Shown here one piece after another: positions 44,917 through 58,352 of a stretch of 64,000 nt of DNA (its first letter is position 1; each line of letters starts with the position of its first letter). The notes beneath the pieces are model-generated. The model was not told the DNA's origin, made no database searches, and saw only the letters and a list, made by a program, of their open reading frames with translations. Position numbers and translations under genes: made by a program. Source of the DNA: Hemileia vastatrix (taxonomy: Eukaryota > Basidiomycota > Pucciniomycetes > Pucciniales > Zaghouaniaceae). The DNA lies in the NCBI GenBank assembly GCA_030280995.1, contig JASXTE010000014.1, forward strand, positions 868,001 through 932,000. Direction: 5' to 3'.

Positions 44917-45908
44917 TTATAGATTTGGAATCCAAATCTATACAATATGAGGTTGTTTCGGTGACTTGTAAACTTTTTTTGGGTGGTTTTTGTCCTTATT
45001 GAGTCTCCGCCTGCTTTCCGATCGCTATTATCTTTTTCACTGACTAGTGAGGAAAGAAAAATCTCAGAAATTTTAAAAATGAGGTCATCGACTTCATAAT
45101 ATTTCCTTGAAAAATTTTCACCTAATTTTGTTTTTTTACTGCTTTTACCTTATCACTTAGATCGTTCATAGTTTGGTGAAGGTAAAGAGTTATCACTAAG
45201 TAACCTTCCATCAGTTGTCTGAACGCCTACACCATACATTCATTGAATTCCTCAAATTAATATTTTTTCTCTTTTATTGACCATGAGCCGTTATAGAAAG
45301 GCCTTTTACTTTTTAATTTTTCACCTTTAGAAATTCAGAAACTGTTAATTTGTGCCGTAGTTTTACAAGTTTCTTTTACTATACTTGTGAAATTGCACCA
45401 GTCTCAGTATCTCCAGCTTCGATAATCTTCCAGAAATGGAAAACTTGCGACTGAATGTATAAATAGCACTGGTGTGCTGAAATAAATAATAATAATAATA
45501 AAATTACGATCAATGTCAATCAGGTACATACATCAACGCGAAAAAAAAACATGCTTCGGTAGTATATATATATTTAGTTAACGTATCGAAATAGATAAGC
45601 AAGAAAGCATATAAAAGTCATACATTCTTATTAAAAACGGAACGCTAAAGCTGTTCTGAAAGTGGGATGTACTTTGATCCTAAATTTTCCTAAGATTGAG
45701 TTATAAAAAGCTTGAAGTTTAGGATAAATTGGAATTGTTTGATGAGTTTTGTTACCAAAACTGGGAATTTTGAAATTCTATATCATGCCATATCATTACA
45801 CTTGTTACATTCAACTTCTCATCTTGCTATTCCAGAAGCGGAATAATTTCCGGTTTTGATTTAATTGGAGTGGGAGCAAGATCTGGTCATTTACACTGGA
45901 ACAAACAC
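44917..45908. other. Intergenic, with a short AAT microsatellite
   Basis: (AAT)n at about 45482-45502. Otherwise nothing recognised. Confidence 0.4.
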
Positions 45909-46103
45909 TCAAGGAAGCCAATATTTGCCACCGAAACTTCGTTTATTTCTATTCCTTGAAGTTGGAGGAGTCTGTGTTATTAATTCTAGAGCATTGCCTA
46001 AAACGTCATAATTGTATAGCTTATAATTGCCGAGAATGAACTGAATTTCATTTGATTGTTGAATGAAATCCGCATCAATTTTTATATCCCTATCAATTTT
46101 CAT
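45909..46103 (-). CDS. Possible exon or small ORF, unknown
   Basis: 64 codons, ATG at 46103 and stop at 45909. The composition looks protein-like (MKIDRDIKIDADFIQQSNEI, then a basic SRNRNKRSFGGK near the end). It lies in the low-repeat island. No family recognised, and I found no convincing partner exon. Confidence 0.25.
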   Translation of the reverse strand: MKIDRDIKIDADFIQQSNEIQFILGNYKLYNYDVLGNALELITQTPPTSRNRNKRSFGGKYWLP

Positions 46104-47363
46104 GATTAAAATATTTTTTCAAAATCCCTAGATTCTGTTCTTCATAAACATCGCCAAAGGCTTGGATGGTCAATGCCATCTGACTAGTATTTAACGTGAA
46201 ACTACAGTGGCGACACAAACTGACTTCTAATTAGTTTTCTCTTAGAAATGGAGGCGGATTTTGTTTCTTTTGTGCGGGCGGACTTGATATTTTAACTGAG
46301 GTAAACTTAATTGAAACTGGATTTTATCGCAGTTAGTATAGAGTTTATAATCAGTTTAGATACTGTAATAAATCTAATTGCCCTAACTGTTTCCCTGGCC
46401 CTCCCCCTTCAGTCAGAACAATATTTAAAAATATTTTCTGTTGAATGTAAATCCTTTCGTGAGATGTTTTCGTACCCACATCGAAATAAATGATGCATTT
46501 AAATCAAACAAAAACACTGAATTCTTCAGCCCCAAACTATTTTTGGATATTTGTAAGTGATTATAAAATGATTATAAAATAGAAAGTATCAAATTTCATA
46601 AATTTTTCAAAGTTCAGCATTAGTTTTAGCCTCAATTCAACATTTAAAATCCAATTTCAAATTCGGAAACAGGTGATGTACAGAATCTGTATCCAATAGT
46701 ATCAGGTTGCGACCTTAAAATTTAAAGTTTCACTATTGGTGCCCACCTATTTCGCAACCAATAGTCAACTTGCTTCACTAGATCTTTTTTTATTTTATTT
46801 CATACAATCGCAACCAGCCAGGAGAGTGAAGCCCCAGGAAACTATCACGGGGATATGATTTTTTGGTATTAATGTATAAATAGGTTGAGAGGCCGGACAA
46901 TGAACAAGAGACAAAAAGAAGAGATCATTGAGTAAGTGGCAAGTTGATAGGAGATCTGTTAGTTTCCACTAAAAATTAAGTTTTTATTTTTAGCCCCTCC
47001 TACTTAGGATCTCATGAACAACAACATAGGCTTAGGAGGAACAAGAGGACGTGTTTCAGGGACTCCTTTGAGGAAAGGAGGCGTTGGAGGCATCAGGGAG
47101 AATCTGCCGCATTGAAGCGGAAGAGGTAGTTTCTTAGAGGTGAGTGGCTTGAACAACATTGTGCAAATGTAGTTGCATGGACATGGAGAAGGCTGGAGAG
47201 AAGGATGAACATTATTTGTGAGGCTTCACCAGATCTTGTGAACCATTGGCTATGCCACTGGGGAGCAGAACAGTCATGTTTCAAAAATTAAAGTGGTAAC
47301 TTTATGCTAGGTGCGCATGATTTTTTTGAAAAAAGACACATTTTTTTTTCTTTTGGCTATTTA
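46104..47363. other. Intergenic, no gene seen
   Basis: Contains a G-rich stretch (47005-47250) with short ORFs on both strands. I cannot support any of them. Confidence 0.35.
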
Positions 47364-47810
47364 CACTACGCACCAAGTAATATATCCCTGATGGGGATAT
47401 CCAGCGCGTGTTGGGGATATTGTAGGGAGGGACATAAAGATAGAAAAATATGTGTAAGAAAAATATGTTCGAGAAAAATATGTGTAAGGAAAATATGTGC
47501 AAAATTTTTTTGAGAAAAATAAGTGTAAGAAAAATATCTTGCAACCATGGGAAATTTTGGTTTTTAATTTTTTTTTCTCAAAAAAATGATTTTTTATTTC
47601 ATTTTATATTTTTTTCCGGTTTTTTACCTTTTTTTGGAAAAAAATATTCTCATGGTCGCAAATGATTTTTCTTACAATTAATTTTTTCGCACTTATTTTT
47701 CTTGCACTTAATTTTCTTACATTTATTTTTCTGGCCTTATGTTCCTCCCTAAAATATCCCCACCTCGCGCTGAATATCTCCATCAGGGATATCTTACTTG
47801 GTGCGTAGTG
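47364..47810. mobile_element. CACTA-like MITE, second family (447 bp)
   Basis: Same tips as 38452-38913 (CACTACGCACCAAG ... CTTGGTGCGTAGTG), the same GATATCC palindromes and the same 15-bp subterminal units, but in the opposite internal orientation. Flanks TTA and GAT do not match, so the target duplication is lost or mutated. Confidence 0.8.
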
Positions 47811-49147
47811 GATAGCTACATTAGAAATGGTTGTTGCAGTTTTCCGAAAAAAAATAAAAAAATTTGAACATAAAAATTGATATTTGGAAGTAAAATTATC
47901 CTATATGTGTTATAGTTTCACCATAGTTTTGTACTTATAGCTAGACTCCCATCATCTATCACTACCGACATTTCGCCGACGCTCCGAGTGGGTGGCGTTC
48001 GCAATTTTATGCATAAAAACTTCTGAGCACCCCAGTGAACGCAACATGCAATTGCGAACGTCACCGATTTCTGGAACGTCACTGCGAACGCCATGCATCA
48101 AGTTCAACTTGAGTCACCTACAGTCCATCAATCTAATTCTCCATCCTTCAACAATCTTTGAGTACTTCCTCATTTTCCATTTTGATGGAATTTTTGATCT
48201 GTCTCTTTATTTCACTAGCCTTGTTTTATTCTGCATAATATTTCATTTATCTAGTTTTAATCTCATGAATTCTTCTCAATTGCTGCCCATAGGCACCAGA
48301 TCATCACAAGGGGATTCTTCATTCCCTGGGGATATTAGAGATATTACAGAGACTCTTATAATCAATCAAAAAAAATCTGCTCATTGATTGATAGATTCAA
48401 CAAAGATTTTGAAAGTATGAAGCCTGCTAATGTTAATATTGTCAAAATCTAACTTATCCTGCACTCTTGAGTTTATTATTTATTTACTAGTTTATTGAGA
48501 TCACTCACCGCAAAAAATCAAGTGGAATCTTCTAGCAGGTGCCTATCCCTATATTCAGTTTTGATTTAAGAGTAAATTTGATTTGATGTTGCCCGAGCTA
48601 GTGTGCTCATTCTTCAGTGCGCAGTCTTTCCAGAAGAATTACGGCTGAGCTAAAATTGAGTTAAGTGAAAGATAGGGATTGGTACCAGCTATCAGGTGCC
48701 CATTTTTTTTTTCTCGTGACTTTCCCATAGGTTGTGAAAATACCCATGAAAAAAACAATTAAGTGGAATATATACATGATTGAGAGGGGGCATAGGCAGT
48801 ATGAAAACTTGGGACTTTGAGTGTATCAGTGTTTGAGGGTCTTTTTTAACAATGAAATTTTTGGATAGCATTTTTGGGTGTAGCCTGAAAATCTTTAAAG
48901 ATATTTAAAATATACCGCTACACCAGAAAACCTTGAAGTTTTCCTGCTACTTATTCACTGAAAAAAGCGACATAAAATTATGTTTTTGGTGAGGGATAGG
49001 AGGTGAGAAACCTGCAAGATTTTCTGGTTAAGAAGTAATCATGGATAAAACAACAGTTTTCTTAGCTGATTACACCATATATGTGGAGCCATTATCAAAG
49101 AAAGGAAATGATTCCTATCAAATTATGAAAATAAAATTAGCATATCT
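47811..49147. other. No gene supported
   Basis: One 131-codon ORF (47992-48387) begins in a slightly GC-richer stretch but becomes low-complexity hydrophobic. I do not support it. Confidence 0.3.
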
Positions 49148-50345
49148 GTCAGCCTAGGTATCTCCAGGACTGAGTAATTCTTATGTTTAAAATAAGATAA
49201 CCTTAAATAAATTAAGCTTATATTTTAAAAATAAGGTTAAAACATATATATATATGTCTATAATACATATATATATAATTATTACACTATTATACAAATT
49301 ATTGTAGTTTAAATAGCTTATCCATAGCCTAATAATACTTATTAAGGTGTTAATGGAGTCATAATATACTTATCTTAAGTGATATTAAGTAATTATAGAC
49401 ATACATAAGCTTATATGTATACATAAACCTCATATTCAGTGAAATATGTAGTTATACTATGTATATTTAGGTCTATAAGTGGGTTTTAACCTCTTAATAG
49501 CCTATAACCTTTATTTTTCTGCTTATTTTAGGTCATATGGACGTATCCAGTGGACTCACAATGCCTACACAAGCATATACACCTATTCCAGGCCCATATG
49601 TCCAGTTTGGACAACTTAATCTGCTTCCTTGGATGGATTTTCATGGATTTATGAGTTGGGATACAATTACTGGGTTAATGTGGATGCTTGGGGATGTTAT
49701 TGGGAGCTTGGACAGTTAATTGGGTTCCTTTATATGCTTTGGGTTTCATTTTATCCTCTTTGGATGAGTTATTTTACCTGTTTCTTTATGGTATCCGCTT
49801 TTATCAGTCTATTCTAGTTATGGTATGGGTCAGTGGTATCATTAATTGTGATGGAGGGTCCTTACTGGAGGACTGGGTGTTGAAACTGCTTGAAGTGGAA
49901 GCCATGGGGAGGTGATGGGTCCTCACAGTGCTGTAATTGCCAGGGATAGCAGTGACATCATCTGGATTGAAGGTCTGTGCACTCCAGTGGATTTTGGTAT
50001 AAGTAAGGGAGGATTTTGAAGGTTATTAGACATCACTTACTTACTACAATTAAATTAAACATTTAAACACAATTATTATCATTTATAAATATATTATAAA
50101 GCTTTTATAAATTGATATTATCATTATATAAGCTATAACTATATTCTATTTATTTATTTTCCACCACTAGCACACATTTAAATCCAAGTATTGTGAGTTT
50201 CATTTGAGTATAACTATTGTATTAGTCCTCCCCTGAGGTTTAATCACTAAATCATTTATAAATAAGTAGTAGGACCATTAATAAATACTATTAAATCATA
50301 TTTACATACTAGATACACTTACAATATCATGGTAAATCTTTCATA
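49148..50345 (+). repeat. LTR-like sequence, left arm of a large palindrome
   Basis: Starts TGTCAGCC followed by TAGGTATCTCCAGGACT, resembling the first bases of the Ty3 LTRs at 7592 and 60164 (minus). From about 49270 onward it is mirrored by 60370-60165 and then 51559-50650 on the other strand. ORFs at 49537-49915 read through the LTR-like DNA and are not genes. Loop: about 50346-50649. Confidence 0.6.
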
Positions 50346-50649
50346 AGGTCAACATATACCCGTGAAGTTACTTTTTACATGAGGTGGAAAATGTGTCTTT
50401 CTAATACTCATTTCTGAAAAGCTTAGGGAATCCAATTTTGAGACTTCAAAAAATTTGTTCAAGTTACTGTTAGTCTCTTTGGCAGAATTTTCCATACTTA
50501 AATTTTGGTTGATCTGGCCACTTCCCCCTTTTGAATAAATATATACATGCCATGATTGGTGATCCCATTTTTATCAGTCCAGAAATTTGTGCAACACTTA
50601 GAACAAAGACACAAGTGCATTTTATATTTATTTGAATTTTAATAAGGAA

Positions 50650-51559
50650 AACCAAGTACAATCATATACATGAATTTTAAAATAAATATCAATTAAAATC
50701 TGTCAGTGTATGCTAGTAAATAAATAGGATTTAATAGCAAATATTAATGGCCAGACTACTTAATAACATATGATTTATGTTTTAAACCTCAGGCAAAGAA
50801 TTATAAAACTGTTATACTCAATAATTAACTCACAATAGTTAGATTGATGCATGCTGGTGGTAGAAAACAGACTAATGAAATATAATTTATCTAGTGTAAA
50901 GAAAAAATCAATTTATAAAGGCTTTAAAATATATTTTTATATAATAATAATTGTTTGTAATTGATTTTTTAATTTTTAGTGAATGAATGATGTACAATAA
51001 CCAGTGATAACCCCCTTAACTTATACCAAAAATCCACTGGAGTGCACAGACTTTCATTCTAGATGATTCCACTGATCTCCCCAGAAATTACAGCACTCTG
51101 AGGTCCAATCACTGCCCCATGGTTTCCAATTTAAGCAGTTTCATAACCCAGACCTCCAGTTTGGACCTTCCATTACAATTAAAGATATCATACCACAATA
51201 CCCTAAACAGAAAAAAATAGAAAAGCAAGAACCATGAAGGAAACAATTAAAATGGCTTATCCAAAGAGAATAATATGAAAAAAATCTATAAAGGAAGAAA
51301 AAAAAATTTCCAAGCTCCCAGTAACATTCCCAAGCCTTCAAATTGACCCAGTAGCTATTATCTAACCCAGAAATCTGTGAAAATCCATTAAAGAAAGCAG
51401 ATTAAGTTGTCCAAATAGAATATATGCATGTGTAAAAGGAATGTATGCCTGCATAGGCATGGTGAATCCATTTAATACTTGCACATGACCTAAAATAAGC
51501 TGGATAATCATACATATAGGCTATCTAGAGGGTTAAACCTAAATATATTTTTATACATG
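50650..51559 (-). repeat. Right arm of the palindrome, inner part
   Basis: The reverse complement aligns with about 49480-50340 of the left arm, including the stretches around ACTCCAGTGGATTTTGGTAT and ATTGTGAGTT. It is interrupted at 51559 by the Ty3 element and resumes at 60165. Confidence 0.65.
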
Positions 51560-52827
51560 TGTAGTGTTGACGGGTCGTCTAGAAGAAGGATGAAAACAGG
51601 ATGAAATAGAATGGAGAAGAAGGGAGAAAAAAGGAGAGAGCAACAATAGGAAGGGGAAAATGAAATAAAAAATTTTATAAAATAATTAAAAAAAAATGAG
51701 AGAGATGCAACAAAAGTTTATGAGGAATGACACAACAGTAATGACTGAGTTATTTTTATTTAAGTAAGAAGATATTCTCTGCGTGGCTAACAAATATTTT
51801 TATTTATAAACTTAATGCAACCCTAGATTATTTATTGATTATTTATACTAGAATTGTAATACTAATAAAAATAATAATAATGTATTGGAAGATTTAATAT
51901 ATGTGTAATGTAAGATGATTACCAAAGTGGAATTCCAAGGCTTTTTTATAGGCAAGGATACTTTTGTGGCACCTAAAATGTATATACAAGAGTAATATTA
52001 ATTTTAAATAAAAGATTTAAGGAATTTAATTGAAACATACAATTTTAGGGGAAAAGGTGAAACAACAAATTAAATCCGTGAATATGTAAATAATTTTCCC
52101 ACCATAAAGTCCCAAACAAGTAATTAATTTAATGAGTAACTAAATGAGTATGAGACCATGAGAACTATGAGAAAAAATATCCTAAACAAATATTATAATA
52201 ATATGAAAAGGGTTTAATTAAGACAAATAAAATTATTTTCACACCAAAAATTATAAAATCAATTTAATTCAGTTATCAAGAGAATTTAATTAATTATTTT
52301 AACTATCTTAGTAATTTAATAACTAATTTAATTGAAACAAATAATTAATTTAATTGTAACTAATTTAAAGTGAGAATTTAATATTATTATATTAAATATG
52401 TGTTTTAAGTTATTTAGTAATTTTACTGACACAGTTAAGGGTCAAAAAAGCGCCAAATATTTATGAATAATATTACATAATGAGTTGGATTAAATATATA
52501 ATTTATATTAATTTATTTGTGATTGCATTATAAGTTAAATATTATTAAGCTTACAATATAATAATTAATTTATTAATTTTTTAGAAATATTAAATACATA
52601 GAAATGTGCCATGTTATTATAGAATATAATATTTGCTTATGTAATAAAAATTTATTTAATAATAAAATTAAATATAGTAATTATTTTACTTATTCATAAA
52701 ATATTTATAATTTTATTATTTAATAAAATAATTTATTGTAACTACATAATACATAATGTTATTCCCTTACATGATTCCAGTAATTTATTATATAAATTAC
52801 TGGGCTCCTGAGATAGCCTGGATGACA
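51560..52827 (-). repeat. 3' LTR of the minus-strand Ty3 element
   Basis: 1268 bp. On the minus strand it starts TGTCATCC after the purine tract AGAGTGAGGGAG and ends CAACACTACA. It is highly similar to 58896-60164, with a few substitutions and small indels. Confidence 0.85.
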
Positions 52828-52849
52828 CTCCCTCACTCTAAAAAAAACA

Positions 52850-54360
52850 ATAAAAAAATGCTAATTTTTTTCTTTTTATACTTTTTTAACAGAGTAGGAA
52901 GATTTGAAATTTCTTTTCCAGGTATTCATGCATCATGTTCAGATTATTTTTTCTTATATCTCAATAAATATTCAATACCCCTTTCAGAAGTGATAATTCT
53001 ATCATTGAGAATTTTATCAATTTCTTCAGTTTCTGTGACTTCCTGAGGGTTTTTCTCAGGTCTTCCCCTTCTTTTTGGAAATATGTCACTGTTTGAAGTA
53101 TAAGGTTTAAGCAATCAAATGGGGAAAACAGGATGTTTTCTATCATATGGAGAATACAATACAACTTCTACTGCATTATATCCAACCATTCTTTTAAACA
53201 ACAAATGGTCCCACAAAAGGATCTTTTAATTTGTTATTGCCTTGCAAATTGAAATGGACAGTATATATCAACACTTTATTATCCTTGTTAAATGTGTATT
53301 CTTTATGGGATTTATCCCACCTTTTCTTTTCATATTCAAATGCTTAAAAATACAGTTTTGAGCATTTTTTCTGAATAGCTGTTGCATTTGTATAAAAGAT
53401 TTTACACCAGGGTGTAGTTCCAACTTAGGTAATTTATTTTTTAGAATTTGAGCAGGAGTATTTGGGACATAACCTAACAAAACCTCAAAAGGCTTTTTCT
53501 CTGTGACAGAATGAACAGTGCTATTATAAGCAAATTCAAGACCTGGTAATAGAGTAACCCATTAATGAGTAAATCTGTCATTTTCTTTATATTCTATTCC
53601 AAAGGCCCAATACCTTCTAAAAGTATCTTCCAGAGTTTGAATCATTCTTCTAGCTAGACCATCAGTCTGAGGATGGTGAGCTGTAGACAATTTTAACTCA
53701 CAGCCACAAATATCCATCAAAAATGTCCAAAATTCAGATGTAAATTTTGGGTCTCTATCAGAGATAATGGCTTTATGAAATACAACAACATTAAACATGT
53801 AAGTCCACCATAAGAAGGCTAATTCTTTTGTGTATACATCTTTGTGGGTGGAAATAAATTTACACACTTTGATGAACCTATCCACTATTACCCAACGAGA
53901 GTTATGACTGTCTTTACCTGCTACAGGAAAACAAGTGACAAAGTCCATGTTAATGATTTTACAAGGAGCATAAGGTGCTTCAATATTTTGTAAAAATCCT
54001 GATTTTTTACCTGTCAGTCTTTTAGATTTTTGACAAGAATCACAAGATTCAACATATAGTTTAGTGTCTTCAGACATATTAGCCCACCAAGCAGTGTTTT
54101 TAATTCTGATTAAGGTTTTCTCAAGGTCAAACTTTCCTGCTAATATGTCATCATGGAAAAGTTTTAAGATGGTTTCTTTCATTGAAGAAGGAATAACAAT
54201 GACATTGGTCAGTTTTCTCCTGTAATAAATGTAACCATCTTCAATGGAAAACTTTCCTTTACTCAAAGAATTTTGGTACTTTGGAGGAAGAGTTTTTATG
54301 AATGCTTGAATAGAAGCATTCTTTGGATCATTCAAGATTGTAACTAATTTATTTAAATCA
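52850..54360 (-). pseudogene. Ty3 integrase and chromodomain-like end (minus-strand element)
   Basis: The zinc-binding block (HDDILAGKF, ESCDSCQKS) and core (NMDFVTCFPV, ISDRDPKF, HHPQTDGLARRM) are readable on the minus strand over 54335-53562. The second zinc-site His is Lys (GKF for GHF), and the residue at the usual Glu position reads Arg (LARR for LSER). The C-terminal part continues at 53480 with LHPGVKSFIQMQQL, and ends with KRRGRPEKNP (AT-hook-like) and EIDKILNDRIITS. Confidence 0.8.
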
Positions 54361-54515
54361 CAATCTTTATCATATGAATCCAGAATTTATTGTAATAGTT
54401 CCTCTTCCATATCAACAATGTATATACCATATATATGTACTGTATCATCTTCAGGTAAATAAGCTGGATTGGATACATCATTTGGAAGAGGTAATATAAA
54501 CAACATATCTACATT

Positions 54516-54971
54516 TTAATGAACGTTTCCAGCCCTGTGAATAATAGTCATTCTACCTCTGTATTCTTGAACAGCAAGTTGCCACCTAAACATATGTCTA
54601 TTTAGTGTTTTCAAGTTCAAGAGAGATTTCACAGCACTGCAATCAGTAACTAATTCAAACTTTTGGTCATCTAGATAATAATGGAGCTTTTCTAAAGCCC
54701 ATACAACTTCCAAGCACTCTAACTGAGTGGCACCATACTTCAATTCACTCTTTATCAAGGTTCTTGAAATATAACAAGTTACTACTTCTGAAACTTTTTC
54801 ATTAATAATTTGTTTCTGGTGTAGAGAAGCACCAAGTCCAATAAAGCTTGCATCTGTATAAAGAACAAAAGGCTTATTAAAATCAGGAAGGGAAAGGATT
54901 GGAGCTGAAATTAAACATTTTTTTATTGTTTCAAAGGCTCTTTGAGTATCCTCATTCCATATATAAGCCAC
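54516..54971 (-). pseudogene. Ty3 RNase H (minus-strand element)
   Basis: 151-codon open segment: LYTDASFIGLGASLHQ, YGATQLECLEVVWALEKLHY and LVTDCSAVKSLL. It is well preserved and aligns throughout with 13357-13785. Confidence 0.85.
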
Positions 54972-55025
54972 ATCTTTTCTTGTTAGTTTGGTAAGTGGTA
55001 AGGCTATGACTTGATAATTTTTAAT

Positions 55026-55790
55026 TTATTGTCTATAGTAGCCACACATTCCCAAAAAACTTTCTATTTCTCTTAAAGATGTTGGTGCAGTCACATTTTG
55101 GATAGCAACAACTTTTCCTTGGTCTATACATGTTTGTAAGCCAGAAACTACATGTCCTAGAGATTTTAGAGATTGAAAACCAAATTTACACTTTTTTAAG
55201 GAGAGAGTCATGTTAATTTCATAAATTTTTGGAAGACTCTATATAAGTTTTGGATATGTTCATCAAAAGTTTTAGAAAAAACTGTGATGTCATCAATCTA
55301 AACCATTAAACATCCTTCAATTATTTCCTGATGAAATGTGTTATCCATTACTTTTTGGAATACTGAAGGGGAATTTTTAGGGCCAAAAGGCATACTAACA
55401 TATTTTGTAAATTTCCATATGTTTTTCAATTAGCAAAAAATTCTTGGAAGATTTTTCAACAGGTATTTTATGATAACCTTTATTACCATATAGACAGCTT
55501 ATGAATTTTGCACCTTGCAAGGTAGCATGTATAGAGCTAATTATAGGTAAAGGATAAATATCATCCACAGTATAAGTATTCAAAGCTCTATAATCTCCAC
55601 AAAGTCTAGCTTTATCCTTTTCATAGGAGATCAGAACTGGAGAGATGACACAATATTTGTGTGTAAAATCCACTTTTTCAATAATATCCATACTTAATAA
55701 AGTTAAGATATTATCTTCTATATCTTTTCTCTCTGTTGAAGAAGCAGTGTAAGGTTTTTTCTTTAGGCTAGGAGGTATTTCATCCAAATT
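55026..55790 (-). pseudogene. Ty3 reverse transcriptase (minus-strand element)
   Basis: IPPSLKKKPYTAS, CGDYRALNTYTVDDIYPLP and GNKGYHKIPVEKSS, then after stops the catalytic box, with IDD intact but the preceding Tyr codon now TAG (near 55300). The thumb has LKKCKFGFQS and REIESFLGMCGYYRQ. The block starts just after the in-frame TGA at 55791-55793, the same place as in the 7.6-16.3 kb copy. Confidence 0.85.
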
Positions 55791-56484
55791 TCAGGATAAA
55801 GAAATTTTCATTTCATCTTTAGCCAATCCTAACACATAAGAGCCATGAGCAAAAGCCATTGGGAAAGATGTAATTAAGGCTACTATTGAATCTTTTTGAT
55901 CATCAGTTAATTGATCACCAAATGAAGCTGTTTCAATTTCAGAAAATAATACATCCATTTCCTCTGTTTGTCTGCCTTTACATTGGATCAAAGAATGACA
56001 AGATTTTAATAAGGGTGCAGAATGCTTTTTAGAATAAGAAATTTTAAATTTTTACTTTCCAATTCATGCCCAAGGTAAAACAATTTTTTGCAGGATCCAA
56101 CTTAATGCCAAACATAGTTAAAATGTCATTTCCCACGATGAACCAATTGCTTAAATTGTCATTTTTCATCACATCAAATTCACAAATAGCTCTAACAAAA
56201 CCACCATTATATTTAAAGAATACATTGGTTTTGTATTTGCCAATGGGACATAAAACAGAACCATAACCTCTCCATTTTTCAGATGTTATAGGTAACAATT
56301 GGCTTTGATAATCCTTATCCACAGAAGCAAGTGCTTTCTCAGACACTACACTTCCTCCAGCACCAGCCTCAAGAATAAACTCAACATTTTTTCCATTTTT
56401 GATAACTGGTGCTCTCAAAGGTGATATTAAAATGGAACTGTCAGTAATATCTTTAATTACTTCAGCATTTTCTAAAGAAGACAA
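55791..56484 (-). pseudogene. Ty3 protease and linker (minus-strand element)
   Basis: The protease active site is altered from DSGAG to EAGAG. Then GSVVSEKALASV, WRGYGSVLCPIGKYKTNVFF and NWFIVGNDILT. A stop near 56044 and a shifted piece separate it from the linker ORF 55991-55791, which ends SLS-TGA. Confidence 0.75.
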
Positions 56485-58352
56485 GTAAATATCACAATTA
56501 TCAGACTAATTATCTAAATATTTGACATACTTTTCTAAAACTAGAACTTCCTGAGAAGGCTCATGGTCATAAGAGTTATTTCTATTACAGTCACTGGAGG
56601 CAAGATCTGCTTGAGTTTTATCAGATTCCTCAGTTTTTCCAACAAGACGAATTTTCTTGTCACAAATATGTCCTTTCTGCCATGCTTTGCTTCATTTAAA
56701 ACAAGTGTTTGTTGCATATTTCTTTGGTGCAACTGGGGCAGAAGGTACACCAGTTTTGTCTGGAAGTTTTGTGGAAGGCTTTTGCTGGTCATGATAAGAT
56801 TTAACAGGATAATTCCTTGATTCATATCTATGATTTAGTAGGACTTCATTAAAGATATTAATAAAAGAAGAATTATCTCTCACATGCTCAGCTCTTTCCA
56901 CAATAAAATCTCTCAGAGAATTTGGTAATTTATAGAGAATTTTATCTCTCCAAATATCATAATCCATTTTAAGATCCATGGCTCTAAAATTTTTTGTAAT
57001 TTTCATTAGGTAAACAATAGGTTTTTCAGGAGAGGAGAACACATATTTAGCATTTTCATATAATCTCTGCTTGGCAAGCCTGAATTTGGAACCACAAAAT
57101 TGATTTTCAATCAATGTTTTCCACTCTTTCCAAGTATAATGTTGATTTCCCAGTAAGACAGATTCATACCACATTAAAGCTACATTAGAAAATAAAGAAA
57201 TTAATTTAGAGACAATCTCTTCATCAGGAAATTTATAAGAGTTTTTCAGATTATCAATTCTCTGAACAAAGTGTCACCAGTCAGATGAAGAGTCACCGTC
57301 AAAAGTGGGATATTGATCCAGTTTGGGCCAATTTTTCTGGCTACTGGGATGGTCCATCTCTTAATTTGAATTATTTAACATTAATCATTCTTAACGTTTA
57401 GCCAGGTTCTCAGAAATTTTATTATTTACAGAAACAGCTGGTTCATGACCATTAAAAGATTTTTTGCTAGTAGCAAAATATTTTGCAGACTCATTATCAG
57501 TTTGTTTAATGGCTGAAGTATGGGGAAGAAAAAAGCTTCTTTGTTCAGTCCCCTTTCCTTTATTTTTATGCAAGTTATGGGCAGCATATTCATGTACACC
57601 ATAATGATTGAAAGCTAAGGCTGAGAATTGTTCCTGTAGGTCAGACAAATAATTTCTTATACTTGGAATTTCAGACATCTGGTCATTTATTTTTTCAAGT
57701 GATAAAACATTTCTGTCCTCAAAAACTGTGTATTTGGTACTCAGAGCTTGGAAATCATTTTTCAGCTTTTTCAACTCATTGTTTAAAGACTTAATTTCAC
57801 TTTTCAATGAATAATTCTCTTCAAAAAGGGATTTTAAGTCACTCAAAGTTCTATGCAAATGAATATTTTTATCTGAGATAGCTCTATGATCACTTCTTAT
57901 TTGTTTTTGTTTGCTAAGAAAAAGATTCAAAGTTTATTTTATTTTAAAATAAGCTGTATCTTGCACGGAAGAGCTCACTTTTCAATGTAAGTGCAAATAA
58001 TTCAATCTATCACTCTCATTTACTAATACATCTCTCAAATTTTTGTCTTTTACAACATTAAAATCAAGTGTATCTTTCAATATATCCTCAGAGGTTTTAT
58101 CAAGAAAGGTATAGACTTCAGGGGAAACAGAATCATTTTTAATTGAAAGAGAAAGATTAAATATAGAAGTAGAAGTTAAATGTAAAGGTTCATAAATGAT
58201 AATTTACTAATTACATCATTAGGGCTGCTCATTAAAGGAAGTTGTCTCTTTATGGGTTTAACTATTCTTTCACCATTATCCACAATATTGCCTGTGGGAG
58301 AAGACTTGTTTTTATACATACAAACATGGTTATCAAACAAGTTACTTACCAT
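56485..58352 (-). pseudogene. Ty3 ORF2 gag part (minus-strand element)
   Basis: The ATG at 58352 overlaps the ORF1 stop. A coiled-coil-rich region (57930-57391: DLKSLFEENYSLKSEIKSLN) and the capsid-like block (57174-56692: MWYESVLL, GSKFRLAKQR, FRAMDLKMDYDIWRDKILYK) follow. The zinc knuckle near 56700 has its second Cys codon as TGA (CFK-stop-SKAWQKGHIC). Frameshifts occur between the blocks. Confidence 0.75.

Noticed and set aside
47992..48387. 131-codon ORF as a host gene
   Set aside because: It turns into low-complexity hydrophobic sequence, and has no introns or recognisable domain.
49537..49915. Three ORFs with Trp/Gly-rich peptides
   Set aside because: Part of the LTR-like arm, repeated in inverted orientation at 51001-51480; different frames are open in places but none is conserved.
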